A stretch of DNA of 64,000 bases from CAYUST01 sp964447535 (GCA_964447535.1 CAYUST010000002.1:62001-126000); one strand, 5' to 3'; positions 37,670 through 48,868 are shown, counted from the first letter of the stretch. Made by a program: numbers and translations. The notes: a model not told the origin generated them from the letters alone.

Positions 37670-39364
37670 ATGAGTGCACTACGTGAGGACATCCTCAATC
37701 GTTTGGATATTGTCGATCTCATCTCCAGATATACTTCGCTCAAAAAAGTGGGGAAAAACTGGGTAGGGATTTGTCCTTTTCACAAAGAGAAGACACCCTC
37801 TTTTACGGTTGCTGAAGACAAGCAGATCTTCAAATGTTTTGGTTGTGGGAAGTGAGGGAATGTGATTACTTTTCATATGGAAATAGAAAAAATTGACTTT
37901 CGAGATAGTATGCAATTACTCGCCAAGGAGGTCAATCTCGATATCACTACCTATCAAAACGATCCCGTTGCCAACGCCCAAGGACAAGAACTCAGAGAGA
38001 AAATCAAACGTATGAACAAACAAGCGCAAGCTTTTTTTGTTGCATCACATACACCAAACAGTGTTGGCTATCAATATTGTACCACCACCAGAAAACTCTC
38101 CGCCAAAACTATGGAGACCTTTGGTATCGGCTATGCTCCAGACAATCACTATGATCTGATTCGTCATCTCAACAACTATGGACGATCAGGTGCAGACATC
38201 ATTTCTGCGGGTCTGGGCAAACAAGGCTCGAGTGGTGATCTCTATGGATCATTCAAACACAGGGTCACCTTCCCAATCTTTGATCATATTGGGAATGTAG
38301 TAGGTTTTGGGGGGAGAGCATTGGGAGTGGATCAAACTCCCAAATATCTCAACACGCCCGAGACCTCTCTCTATGACAAGTCATCTGTATTGTACTGACT
38401 CTTCCAGGCCAAGAATAATCTTCGCGACTATCCATTTTTGATTTTGGTAGAAGGATATATGGATGTGGTTTCCTTGCATCAAGCAGGCTTGCCCATTGGT
38501 GTAGCACCGTGCGGTACAGCCCTTACCTTGCCACAACTCAAACTCATCAAAAGACATACAGACCATCTCATTTTGAGTTTCGACAATGATCAAGCAGGAC
38601 GAGATGCGACGCTCAGAGCACTCAAGGTAGCATACAGTAGTGATGTCTTTCCTCGTATTTTGGCTATACCGTCCGAGTACAAAGATATAGATGAATGGAG
38701 TAGAGCAGACGCAAGCATAGCAGAACTCATAGCAGATCCTACCAAATATACTCATGAATGATTTACCTATGTGTGTTCGCAACTTGCACAACGTTTGGAT
38801 ATTAGCAATCCTGTAGAAAGAAAAAAATTCACCAATCAATGTTTTGAGCTGCTTACTAAAGTAGATGATATGAGTATTATTCATCTCTACCTAGGACAGA
38901 TGGCGACCCAACTCCATTTGACGTTGGATCTCCTCGTAGAGCAGTTCAAACAATTTACTCGTCAACTACCTCGTACCGTTGGTACTCCAACGACAACTAC
39001 AGTGCAGAGTTCTATCAAACAGCCCTCGCCACATCATCTTATTGCTGCTTTATGTGAACCAGATTTTTTTGCTACCTATCATCCTACTCCAGAACTCACT
39101 ATGCTCCTGAATGTCCTGCAAGAAAGCTTGTCACTGTTAGCTATCCCACCAAGTACAGTTCCTGACCAAGAAATCAAAGAGGCGCAACTCTGGCGAGAAC
39201 AGCAACTTGATAGTTTACCTCTTGCAAAACAACAAAGTGAACTGGTGCGTTTTTTGCGTGGGCAACTCCATGTCACCAAACAAGATATTCTACGCAACAA
39301 ACAACTCACGCCCACCCTCAAAGATCAGCTGATGCTTCGCTACAAAGAACTAGAGAAAAAATAG
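37670..39364 (+). CDS. dnaG: DNA primase
   Basis: A 564-residue protein ending at TAG, with three UGA glycines. The N-terminal CHC2 zinc finger is visible (Cys35, His38, Cys56, Cys59: GICPFHKEKTPSF and FKCFGCGKGG). The TOPRIM catalytic domain has ILVEGYMDVVSLHQAG (the EGYxD motif) and LILSFDNDQAGRDA, with PCGTALT before it. The C-terminal helicase-interacting domain (about residues 430-564) is helical. DnaG makes RNA primers for replication. ATG 37670 puts the zinc finger at the normal position. Confidence 0.95.
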
Positions 39365-39475
39365 AAAATAACAAATATTTATTTTGTCAATCAAAAAGCT
39401 GCTGGTTTAGTCGTCAAACTGGCTATTTTTGGGTGTGCGGATACAATGAGATTGTCTTTAGTAGCCCCCCTCGAC

Positions 39476-40141
39476 ATGTTCTCACCGTTGATTGATATTC
39501 AATGACTCACCCGAGCCTATCCAGGGACCACCAAAAACATTTTTTCTCATCTCTTCTTGAGTATCAACAAAGATGATTTCTGCTTCGTCGTAGGTAAGTC
39601 AGGTATTGGGAAAACAACATTGGTGAAATTCCTCATCAGACAACTCCAACCGCCGATGAGAATGATCTATCACAAAAAGGAGGACATCGCGAGATTCACG
39701 CCCTGAGAAGTACAACGTTATAGAAAAAGAATTGGCGTTATCTACCAAGATTACAAACTTATTGACCGAAAAAATGTAGCTGACAACATTGCCTATCCAC
39801 TCGAAATTGCAGGGATAGAAAAAAGTCTACGCACCTCCAAAGTAGCTATCATTGCGGAACAATTGTGACTCACGGACAAGCTCACCACCGGTATTCATCA
39901 ACTCAGCTGAGGTGAAAAGCAAAGAGTAGCAATTGCGAGAGCACTCGTCAATGATCCTGAATTTATTATTGCAGATGAGGCCACAGGTAATCTTGATCGA
40001 GAAGCTTCACAAAAAATTGCTGACACCCTGATCGGACTCAATAGAGCTGGCAATACCATTGTATGTATTACGCATGATAGAGAACTCATTGCCTATGTCC
40101 AACGTCAGCAACCCATCAAAATTGTAGAACTCCATCCATAA
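39476..40141 (+). CDS. ABC transporter ATP-binding protein, FtsE/LolD-like
   Basis: A 221-residue ATPase subunit ending at TAA. Walker A is VVGKSGIGKTTL (about 38-50), the signature is QLSGGEKQRVAIARALV (about 142-158) with its first glycine a UGA, and Walker B is FIIADEATGNLD. YPGTTK at the start and YQDYKLIDRKNVADNI at the Q-loop resemble FtsE (septal cell-wall hydrolase control). No FtsX-like permease gene follows here, so the partner must be elsewhere. An in-frame ATG at 39446 would add ten residues; 39476 places LIDIQGLTRAYPG at the normal distance. Confidence 0.85.
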
Positions 40142-40174
40142 TACAATTCTTTACCTTCCAAAACCCCTGGTATC

Positions 40175-40612
40175 ATGAGTGAAAAAGCACTAGCTAACAA
40201 ATTGAGAATTGCTCTCCTAGATCAGATTGCAACCGTTGATTTGCCTGGATTTTTATTTGAGCATCTAGATGCACACTTGGTTGAGCTCAATTATTTCAAG
40301 CTTTCCAATCTCTACAATAATCTTGGGAGATTTACCACCTATCTCAAGCAAGTTGCTAAGGATTACGTTGTCTATGTCAAAAAACATAATCCTCAATTCC
40401 CCAAATCGACTACTAAACTCTCTGTATACGAACCATTTTTCAATAACCAACTCTTCAATGAGGGGTACGTCATGCATTTTTCACCTACCGATTTAATCAA
40501 GATGACAAGTATTTATAGTGTCACCTGTGTACTGACTATGAAAGAATATATTCATAGAAGAGTATTCAAAAAAACTGTCACCAAAACACCTACCAAGAAA
40601 ACACAGGCATAG
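40175..40612 (+). CDS. Hypothetical protein, 145 aa
   Basis: ATG to TAG, no UGA. The protein has aromatic-rich segments (FKLSNLYNNLGRFTTYL, VVYVKKHNPQFP) and a lysine/threonine-rich tail (FKKTVTKTPTKKTQA), suggesting a small nucleic-acid-associated protein. It lies 33 bases after the ABC ATPase gene and is followed by an intrinsic terminator. No family recognised. Confidence 0.6.
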   Translation: MSEKALANKLRIALLDQIATVDLPGFLFEHLDAHLVELNYFKLSNLYNNLGRFTTYLKQVAKDYVVYVKKHNPQFPKSTTKLSVYEPFFNNQLFNEGYVMHFSPTDLIKMTSIYSVTCVLTMKEYIHRRVFKKTVTKTPTKKTQA

Positions 40613-40646
40613 GAAATGTGGCTATTGTAACTTGCAACTTTGTTCG

Positions 40647-40675
40647 AAAAAAGTACTCTAAGGGGTACTTTTTTT
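40647..40675 (+). terminator. Intrinsic terminator
   Basis: AAAAAAGTAC-TCTAAGGG-GTACTTTTTTT; the pairing extends into the A and T runs. Confidence 0.8.
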
Positions 40676-40709
40676 GATATAAATACTCGTTTATTTGTTT
40701 ATTTGTCCT

Positions 40710-41321
40710 ATGTCCTCATCTTCCCTCATCGAAAAATATGCAACCGTCATTCAAGAAGAAATCAATGTCAAAGAAATCGGCGAGATTGATGCTCAGCTGA
40801 CTTTTTCAAGAGTGTTTGTCCCTTTGGGAAACAAGCTCTCAGAACAATTTGGCAAAGATACCGGACAAATAATTGCAGCTGCCAAACAAGGTAATGCTAC
40901 TGTGCAGGACGATGGTACCTTGTTGGTTACCCAAGGTAGTTCCTCTCGAACACTTCCAGCAGATGCTTTTGAAACCAGATATGAAGGGATAGATTTGACC
41001 ACCCACCGGGTAGGACAGGGAGTAGTAGTCACTCTAGACACCACTATCACGCCGTCACTCAAACGCGAAGGTATCGCTCGTGAACTCTCTAGATCCTGCA
41101 ATCAACTCAGAAAAGAAGCCAACTATCGTATTGATGAAAGAGTCGCCGCTTATATGCTGACAGAAAGCGCTGAACTCCAAGAAACCATTACCAGCTTCAC
41201 CGATTTCCTCTGTGCAGAAGCACTGCTCAGTTCATTGACCCTCGGCACATGAACTGGTGAGATCACCCAAACTATAGAACTTGAAGAAGGTGATGTAACG
41301 ATTACTCTCAAACGTGGCTAA
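40710..41321 (+). CDS. Stand-alone C-terminal domain of isoleucyl-tRNA synthetase
   Basis: A 203-residue protein ending at TAA that matches only the extreme C-terminal region of type-2 IleRS. The start has IQEEINVKEI (family: E-(L/I)NVKEV), followed by FVPLGNKLSEQFGKD, a RYEGIDLTTHRVGQGVVVTL strand region, LKREGIARELSR then CNQLRKEANYRIDERV (family: EG-x-AREL-x-R-x-QxxRK-x-x-(G/N)), and a closing beta segment. The Rossmann, editing and anticodon domains are absent, and a terminator lies 35 bases upstream, so this is not the tail of a longer gene. It may be a split synthetase part or an independent tRNA-binding protein. Confidence 0.75.
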
Positions 41322-41330
41322 GTAGCCACG
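41313..41330. other. Perfect hairpin over the stop codon of 40710 gene
   Basis: CGTGGCTA-AG-TAGCCACG, an 8-bp perfect stem that contains the TAA stop. No T-run follows immediately, so it is not a standard terminator. Possibly an mRNA 3' stabiliser. Confidence 0.5.
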
Positions 41331-41369
41331 GGTAAACAAAAACACTAAAAAAATTGTTGATTTTTGGTA

Positions 41370-41397
41370 TTGACATACAAAATAATTTACATATAAG
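41370..41397 (+). promoter_or_regulatory. Promoter of 41430 gene
   Basis: TTGACA (41370-41375), 16-bp spacer, TATAAG (41392-41397), 32 bases before ATG 41430. Confidence 0.75.
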
Positions 41398-41429
41398 AAG
41401 TGTTCGTTATTAGTTATTTTTGTCCACTC

Positions 41430-43262
41430 ATGAAATTACACACCAATCTCAGTTGATTTCATGCACGCATGATGGGACAACCCTCACCGCAGGAACATGT
41501 TTTTTTCGAAGATAGAAAATTTGCCGAAAAGCAATACGATGCGATCAATGAAAAGCTCCTGTTATCTACCAGAAAAGCAGGACATATTGCGGTAGATACA
41601 AGCAATATTCTCAACTTTTTTGAGCACTATAGGTTTTCGAATGAAGAAAAAGCATCACTCCACGAGAACTTCTTTTGGTCATTTGATTCGACCATAAATC
41701 ATATCGATCAGATGATGATCTCACTCAGAGCGCAACTCTATGAGGAGCAAGAACTCATTCATTATATCAAGCAACTCTTCGAAGATATTCATCAACACCA
41801 CGCCGAGCGCCTTTTTCCTAGCTTTGAAACGGTGAGACGTATTCTTTTTGATAACCCAGATATTGCCACCTTCAAAGCAGCTATAGACAAAGCATTTCCT
41901 CTCATTAATCTCAGTCATGGTTCGCGTCAAACGGTAGATTTCCTGGTCTCTCCCTTGCACTTTGAGAGCTACAAAAGTATATTCTTTTTGTACAAAATCC
42001 GAGAATCTGCACTCATCATCTTCCACTATGATCGTAGACAGGAGGACCAAATTGACGGCTATCTCAAATATATGGGGAAACAAAATGACTCACTTTCTCG
42101 AGAAGAAAAAAAGAATCATTTGTGTGAACGTATCAATGGAACGCTCCAGGAATTTATCACTTATTTTCTACAAAAGAATGGAGAAAAGGTAATTACCTCA
42201 CCAGACATTCACAAGTATATTTCGTCTACTTCTGTCCAGTTGAACTCATCGTTCAGATTCAAAACTGAGGCATCAAAAATTAGAAAAACCCTTCTCAGAA
42301 AAGAGTATCCTAATCAAATCTATGATTATACTGGGGCGTATTTTTTGATTTCGCTTCCCGAACTTGAGGCACTTGCAGCGCAAGATCTTCCTCCAAAATT
42401 TGCTGAACATGTTCAACAAACTATCTTCACACTCAAATACGAAATTGCACAAGAGCTGATTGCATATCTTCCAAGTTTACTTGGTAATTACGCAGATTCT
42501 AAGACGAGAGTAAGAGCATATCTTGGTAAAGGACATACACCAAACGACAGTAGCAAAGATTATCAAGCACTCCATTTCTCTTTCTTCAAATTTGTCGTTG
42601 ATGACTATCCATTTGATATTCCACTAGAATTTCAACTCGTCCTCGACTATTGAAGTCATGAGACTTTGAGAGCAAATCAGTTTGAACGCCTCTCAGAAAT
42701 GTATTATCAACAAGCAACTATGGAGCAAGTAGTAAGAGAAGAAGTGAAATATCAGATAGATCCGAGCAAAGAAAACTATATTAAATACAGCAAGTACAAT
42801 ACCAAAGCACTCAATCCCCATAAACTTCACCAAAAGGGATATATTGAAGAGATGCAAGATATTTTTAGGAAGCAAAATGCAGGCTCTCACCTCGTAGATT
42901 TGTATACTAAGTGCGATGTGTATTTGTTTCAACAACTCTTTACCTACGAAAAAAATATCTTTGATAGAAAGGTTACGGGGATGACCGACGAAAAAATGAT
43001 TCAGCTCTTCGGGAAAAATAAGCTCTCTTTTGTCAAAAGTCAGATTCCGCACTTCGCCATCCGTATCCTCCAAAGAGAATACGATTACATTATCAAGCCA
43101 CTCCAAGATAAACTAGAATTACTCGCCCGCAAATATGATCCAAACAAGGTACAACCAAACACACCTGCTGAAAAAGTAGCAAATACTGCCCAAAAAAAAC
43201 TTACTATCTTGAAACAGTATATTGTGCAAATTAAAGAGCAGTACAAGATACAAACACGCTAA
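41430..43262 (+). CDS. Large protein with possible RelA/SpoT-like nucleotidyltransferase region, 610 aa
   Basis: Starting at ATG 41430, with the UGA codons read as glycine, the frame runs 610 residues to TAA. Residues about 275-415 have the order of elements found in RelA/SpoT synthetase domains: KTEASKIRKTLLRK (basic helix), IYDYTGAYFLIS (compare DxxGxR/Yxx), SKDYQALHFSFFKF (compare GYQSLH), and PLEFQLVLDYGSHET (compare EIQIRT...HE). Key residues are only partly kept, so activity is uncertain. The flanking regions are helical, and the C-terminal 120 residues look like coiled-coil (KVANTAQKKLTILKQYIV). A (p)ppGpp-type synthetase is a hypothesis, not a call. Confidence 0.5.
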
Positions 43263-43385
43263 AGAAAGCTATTTTTTGCTTCCTAAAGACAGGCGATAAC
43301 TTCGTCTATTTTTTGACAATTCTCAGCATTTTCCGTATAGTTATGAAGGAATACACCATTGTTTCCTTTTATGTACTTTACCTGT

Positions 43386-44957
43386 ATGAAAGCCCCTGAC
43401 AAACAGATTCTTGAGATAGTTGATATACAAGCTATAGAGCCAGATTTGGTGTTTTTGGCATTGTTACCAAGAGCTATGGCAGAGAAAACACAAACCCTTG
43501 TATTTGGCGGAGATGGAGATCATATTTATGTATTGACAACAAACAATTTTCCAACATTATATCATCAAGCCATAGACAAACTTCAAGCACTAGGATATAC
43601 TTGTGCTCCTTACTACACTGATACTATTGGTATACAACATGCTTTGGGGCGATATGATCGTCTCGAGAAACAAGAAAAAGATCAAGTAGAGCAGTATCAA
43701 TACGCACATCACGTGGGGGGTGAAGAAGCAATTGCCTTGATCAAAAAAGCTTATAAACAAAAAGATACTCTCAATGAATGAGCTTTTATTGACGAGATTC
43801 TCAGACTGAGCTACCAAGCTGGTGCATCAGATGTTCACTTCCAAGCCGAAGAAATGGGCATATTTATGCGTTTGAGAAAAGATGGCGTATTGCACACAAT
43901 TATAATGTTTACCCATCAAGAGTTTCAAAAATACCTCATGAAGCTCAAGTATATTGCAGGCACCAAAATGAATATTATTGATATCAACCAAGATGGAAGA
44001 TTCGATTTTGTAGCGGAAAGAGATGGACAAAAAAATAAAATTGACGTCAGAGTTTCCGTCATGCCTGGTTTGAGAGGTGAAAGTATCGTCCTGAGATTCT
44101 TGGATCCCAACAAAGGTATTATGTCATTGGAAGATCTTGGTGTACAGCCACACAATGTTGCTATTATCAAAGAAAAGCTGAGTCGTACCGTTGGATTAAT
44201 TCTCGTCACCTGACCTACGGGATCAGGTAAAACTACCTCGGTCTATTCGATGCTCAATATGATCAATGCTCCCGACAAAAAGATAATCACTCTAGAAGAC
44301 CCCGTCGAATATGAACTTCCTGGTATAGAACAATCTCAAATAAATGAAAAAAAAGGATATACGTTTGAAGAATGACTTAAAGGTATACTAAGACATGATC
44401 CAGATATTATTATGGTAGGAGAGATTAGAAGTTATGAAAGTGCACAGATGGCGATCAATGCGGCACTTACCTGACATTTAGTCATCTCCACGTTGCATAC
44501 CAACTCAGCGGCTGAAGCTATTCCTAGACTTATCAACATGGGTGTTAAACCCTTTATGCTGGCAGCAGCGTTGAGTCTCGTCATTGCACAAAGACTAGTC
44601 AGGAAAGTGGCACATGTAGAGAAAAAACCTGCTCCAAGATCCGTTGACGCAACTATCAAAGCAGTGTTGCAACGTATTCACAAAGCTCATCCGCACATGG
44701 AATTACCTTATGATGGTACGATTCCTATGCCTATTCAAGGAGACAAAGCAAGTGATGATGGCTATGCAGGGAGAGTAGCAGTGATGGAAACACTAAATAT
44801 CGATGAAACGATCAAACATGCTATTATGGAGAATATGCCTACGGATCAACTCTTGGACTTAGCTCTCAAACAAGGCTATCTAACTATGGAAGATGATGCG
44901 TATCTCAAATTGATTGCAGGTATTACGAGTATAGAGGAAATCAAAAGAGTACTCTAA
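43386..44957 (+). CDS. Type II/IV secretion ATPase (GspE/PilB family)
   Basis: A 523-residue ATPase ending at TAA. The N1 domain is at the start (DIQAIEPDLVFLALLPRAMA). Then come the family blocks AFIDEILRLSYQAGASDVHF, MRLRKDGVLH, DGRFDF and VRVSVMPGLRGESIVLRFLD, Walker A LVTGPTGSGKTTS at about 274-286 (first glycine is UGA), Walker B IIMVGEIRSYESAQMAINAA, and the His box GHLVISTLHTNSA. The tetracysteine zinc motif of many GspE/PilB proteins is missing. It powers pseudopilus or type IV pilus assembly, which in CPR bacteria probably serves attachment to a host or DNA uptake. The start 43386 was preferred to TTG 43359 or ATG 43371. Confidence 0.92.
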
Positions 44958-45062
44958 AAAACCTTAAAAGCAGACTTTTCATTTGCAATTTAACTCGAGA
45001 ATGCATATAAACAAGAAGTACTCCGCAATGCATTCGTCTTTTAATTTGACCCACATATACGT

Positions 45063-45383
45063 ATGACAACTGACAAATCTATCACCCTAAAAACCGAGTT
45101 TACCAACATCACTCCCGCTCTCCAAGCAGATCTCGAAAAACTCGCCTGGGATCATCTCGAAAAATTCCGTAATAGTTATTTCAAATCTATCCTCAAAAAA
45201 ACAGATGCTCAGATCAGAGTTCGTTTTCTTCTTGCCAAAAACAAACAAGACAAATATGAAGGCAAATTCCATGCAGACCTAGATGGAAATATCTTCAATT
45301 GGGAGAATGATGTTCCTTTCAAGGAGCCAATTGATGTACTCAATCACGCCTTCAAACATCTCAAAGAATCATTGACAGACTAA
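45063..45383 (+). CDS. Ribosome hibernation-promoting factor-like protein (RaiA/HPF)
   Basis: A 106-residue protein ending at TAA. It has the size and strand-helix pattern of short HPF/RaiA proteins: LKTEFTNITPALQADLEKLA, IRVRFLLAKNKQD, GKFHADLDGNIFNWENDVPF, EPIDVLNHAFKHLKESL. The strongest hint is the sequence of a second beta strand followed by a final helix containing paired basic residues. Such factors block the ribosomal A/P sites in stationary phase. Sequence similarity is only moderate by eye. Confidence 0.55.
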   Translation: MTTDKSITLKTEFTNITPALQADLEKLAWDHLEKFRNSYFKSILKKTDAQIRVRFLLAKNKQDKYEGKFHADLDGNIFNWENDVPFKEPIDVLNHAFKHLKESLTD

Positions 45384-45485
45384 GTTCACGCCTAGCCATA
45401 CTCCACCAAAATACTTGTTGCAATCGGACCCATTTTCTCTATATCTAGGCGAGCACGTATTTTTAATGTTTCCTCATTTTCACTC

Positions 45486-45947
45486 ATGACAGGAACTACT
45501 TTTTTGACCAAACAAGGATATGAAAAACTCGTCGAAGAACTCCGCCTCCTCAAGGACGAGAAGCTTCCCGCCGTACTTGAAAGACTCAAAGAAGCCATCT
45601 CTCAAGGTGATATTTCGGAGAATGCTGAGTACGACACCGCGATGTCAGAGAAAGAACTTATTGAAGGGAGAATCTCAGAGATTACTGCTTCACTGGATCA
45701 TGTTGAAATTATTGAGCACAAACAAGATGGCGAAATTAGATATGGTTCCAAAGTAAGTTTCATAGATGACAAAGATAGAGAGTATACCTATACAATTGTA
45801 GGTACAGGTGAAGTAGACATCTTAGCAGGAAATATTTCCTTTCAATCACCTTTGGGTATTGCGCTCAGAGGCAAGAAAAAAGGAGATGTTGTACAAGTCA
45901 AAGCTCCCAACAAGAAGTACTCTGTCAAAGTTACCAACGTTCGCTAA
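45486..45947 (+). CDS. greA: Transcription elongation factor GreA
   Basis: A 153-residue protein ending at TAA, the typical GreA length. The N-terminal coiled-coil has FLTKQGYEKLVEELRLLK and the conserved tip GDISENAEYDTAMSEKELIE (acidic DxxE residues that reach the polymerase active site). The C-terminal FKBP-like domain ends ALRGKKKGDVVQVKAPNKKY. GreA rescues backtracked RNA polymerase by transcript cleavage. No UGA codons among about thirteen glycines. uvrC starts nine bases downstream. Confidence 0.96.
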   Translation: MTGTTFLTKQGYEKLVEELRLLKDEKLPAVLERLKEAISQGDISENAEYDTAMSEKELIEGRISEITASLDHVEIIEHKQDGEIRYGSKVSFIDDKDREYTYTIVGTGEVDILAGNISFQSPLGIALRGKKKGDVVQVKAPNKKYSVKVTNVR

Positions 45948-45956
45948 CCAGCGTAG

Positions 45957-47684
45957 ATGATCAATAGCGATGTCCCGCGAAACAGTATACCCTCTCGTCC
46001 CGGTGTCTATGTGTTCAAGACTGCTTGAGCACAGATTTTGTATATTTGAAAAGCAAAACAACTCAAAAAAAGACTCCAACACTACTTTACTCCAAGTTCT
46101 GTATGGAAGCAGGATATGGTTGCCAAAGCTAAGTATATAGAGTGGTTCCCGGTGTCCAATGAACAGGAAGCGCTTATGCTCGAACTCCAACTACTCAATA
46201 CTCACCAACCTCCCTTCAATAATCTCATTAGGGGAGACAGCAGTTATTTCTATCTCAGACTCAATCGTGAGCCATTTCCTCGTATTGAACTCACGAGATA
46301 CAAAAAGAACGATCGTGCCGAATATTTTGGTCCAAAGCTACGAAAGCGCGATCTCAAACAATTACTCCAATTACTAAGACATCTCTTTCAACGGAGAGGA
46401 TGTGGTCCTACACAATTCAACAAATGAGTAGTTTGTAGCGATTATTTTTTTGGGCTCTGTGCAGGGTGGTGTGTCTACCAACAACAGACGATCGCCTCTA
46501 CAGAGGCCAACCGTCGTCTAGGCGTGCAGCAGATGTTGACCGTAGATGCAGCTACTGAGCGCTATGAGCAATTCCGCACATTGCTAAGAGCCTTTTTCAC
46601 GGGTAATACTACACCTATCGAACAATACATTAAGCAACAAATTTCACTGGCCGTAGAACAACAACATTTCGAACGAGCTGCCAAATTGAGAGATATATAT
46701 CAGATGATCACCTGACTGAGTGAACAACAACATATTATTCTGGACCAACCCAAAACAGGTATTTTCTCACTAATAGAACAACAGAGGAGTCACTGGCATA
46801 TTGTCGTTATTCGTCTCTACGCTGGCAAAATAGTAGATATTATCACCAAAAGAGAACTACGTAGCGATTGTGACATTGAGGACCTTATGCTTGCGATGTC
46901 GCAAACATTTGGTTTTCCACTCACTACACAGGCTCACGAAAACTCCTGGTTGATCTATGGATGCAACGGAAGACCATATGCGCAACGTCATCTTCGTCTC
47001 CTGAGAGCACATGCGCAGCAGTTTCTAGATGCATTTACCGCAGGAGGAAGTGACCAACCACACACCATACCTCGTCTCCTCACGCAACTTCAACAAGATT
47101 ACCAACTTATCACCTACCCCAAGCATATTGAAACACTAGATATCTCTCACAGCAGTTGACAAAATGCGGTTGGGGGGTTAGTGTGTTTTGTTGATGGCAA
47201 TAAACACACTAGTGGTTATAGGCGCTTTCGCATCAAGCTAGCCAAAGGAGGGGATGATTATGGAGCTCTCCAAGAGGTCTTGGAGACAAGGTTTGGGGTA
47301 CATAGCAAGCAAAGAAAAACAGCTGAACCTGCGCCAGACCTCCTCATTATCGATTGAGGTAAGTGACAACTCAATGTTTGTATCAAGTTAGCTAAGCAAT
47401 TCCCCGAGTTCGCTCAACTCCTCACGACCATGTCCATCCTGAGTATCGGCAAATGAAAAGCGAGAAAACGTAAAGGCAAAAGACAATGAGAGCAAGAAAT
47501 TGTGTATAGACTTACTCCTCACATGACCATCACGTCAACTCCGTTGGGGAGCCAACATCTAGATCAGTTCCTGACTACTATGAGAGATGAAGCACATAGA
47601 TATGCAAATGCCTATAGAAAAGTGCTTAAGCGTACGGAGTTTGCTTCTACAAGACCACGTAAAAAGGCTATTTCTTGAGCTTAA
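45957..47684 (+). CDS. uvrC: UvrABC system protein C
   Basis: A 575-residue protein ending at TAA, broken into many short pieces under the standard code. The GIY-YIG nuclease domain is at the start: PSRPGVYVFKTAGAQILYIG then KAKQLKKRLQHYF, with UGA glycines at key sites. The UVR motif is KQQISLAVEQQHFERAAKLR near residue 240. The RNase H-like second nuclease has LLIIDGGKGQLN at about 462-473, where two glycines are UGA. UvrC makes both incisions in nucleotide excision repair. The C-terminal helix-hairpin-helix region appears shortened. Confidence 0.95.
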
Positions 47685-47773
47685 ATAAAACAAAAAAAAT
47701 GCGATTATAGTGTTGCAAAGTGTCATTAAATGACTACAACCGAGCATCACTTTATTTTTTATTGTTCACCGTT

Positions 47774-48460
47774 ATGAAAAAGAACTTTTGGTTGCTTACT
47801 ATTGTTGCAATGAGTATCCTTATACTCCCAGGTTGTTTTAAAAAGAATACTCCCGCTCCTATGGAAGACAAAACACCAGATCAAGAAAACACTGCAGATG
47901 CAAATGTTGTTGCTGCAGGTGATACGATTAGAGTAAATTATGTTGGTAAATTTGCAGATGGCAAAGTATTTGATACGAGCCTCGAGGCAGTTGCTAAAGA
48001 AAGTGACCTCTACAATGAATTGAGAGAATATACACCTCTTGAGTTTACCGTTTCTGCAGGACAAATGATTCCTGGATTCGACAAAGGAGTTATTGGTATG
48101 AAAAAAGGAGAAAAGAAATCTATCACTATTTTACCCGCAGATGGCTATGGGGAGATTAGAGAAGATTTGGTCCAGAAACTTCCTTTGAGTGGTTTCCAAG
48201 GTGCTGGTATTGAGCCAAAAGTTGGTGAAACATACAACTTCCAAGTTGCTCAAGGTACCGTATTGAAAGTCGAAGGTGAAGAAGTTACTATCGACTTCAA
48301 TCACTTCTTAGCTGGGAAAACATTGATCTTCGAAATTGAGCTTATCGAAATTATCAAAGCTGGTACAGCTCCCCAAGCACCTAGTGCTGTATTACCTACT
48401 GAGCCTTCTGTGGCTGAAACAGGTGCAACTGATACAGGTAGCGTAGCTACCGGCAACTAA
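47774..48460 (+). CDS. FKBP-type peptidyl-prolyl isomerase lipoprotein
   Basis: A 228-residue lipoprotein, ATG to TAA. The signal peptide and lipobox ILILPGC put the acylated cysteine at about residue 20. The FKBP domain is GDTIRVNYVGKFADGKVFDT, FTVSAGQMIPGFDKGVIGMK and KKGEKKSITILPADGYGEI, followed by a SlyD-like insertion and DFNHFLAGKTLIFEIELIEI. The C-terminus is a Pro/Thr/Ala tail. It speeds prolyl isomerisation of exported proteins at the outer face of the membrane. None of about 25 glycines is UGA, possibly because the gene is highly expressed. Confidence 0.92.
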   Translation: MKKNFWLLTIVAMSILILPGCFKKNTPAPMEDKTPDQENTADANVVAAGDTIRVNYVGKFADGKVFDTSLEAVAKESDLYNELREYTPLEFTVSAGQMIPGFDKGVIGMKKGEKKSITILPADGYGEIREDLVQKLPLSGFQGAGIEPKVGETYNFQVAQGTVLKVEGEEVTIDFNHFLAGKTLIFEIELIEIIKAGTAPQAPSAVLPTEPSVAETGATDTGSVATGN

Positions 48461-48490
48461 GCGTGTTTATATTTCTTCTAGACGACAGTC

Positions 48491-48868
48491 ATGTTGCAAA
48501 AAATTATACTAGGCATCTGCGTCTATACGATACTTCTCTTTGTGATAGTGAAGCGGGGAGGAAGCGTGGACTTCCTTCCCCTCATCATCACTCAGGGGGA
48601 CACCGTTAGTCAATTAGGTTTGTATATTGGTTTGTGAGCTTTGCTTTGGGTCGTCTACAATGTGTTGAGACCTGTAGTCAAAATGTTTACCTTACCCATC
48701 AATCGACTTACCTTGGGGCTTGCACATATCTTGCTCAATATTGCCTTCATCTATATCTTCCCGCAGGTAGTTGCTTTATTTCCGCGAGAAGTACAGATAG
48801 CCGTTGGATCTTTTATTGAAGTGATTGTCTTGTGCATTATCTTGTGGCTAGTGTGACTCATGCTTTAG
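48491..48868 (+). CDS. Phage holin-4 superfamily (DUF360-type) membrane protein
   Basis: A 125-residue membrane protein ending at TAG, with two UGA glycines. Three hydrophobic segments and the core LRPVVKMFTLPINRLTLGLA followed by HILLNIAFIYIF match the mycobacterial/phage holin family 4 pattern (xxVRPxLxxLTLPxxxLTLGLFxxxxNA). Most chromosomal members are small membrane proteins of unknown role, not phage lysis genes. It lies 30 bases after the FKBP gene on the same strand. Confidence 0.72.
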
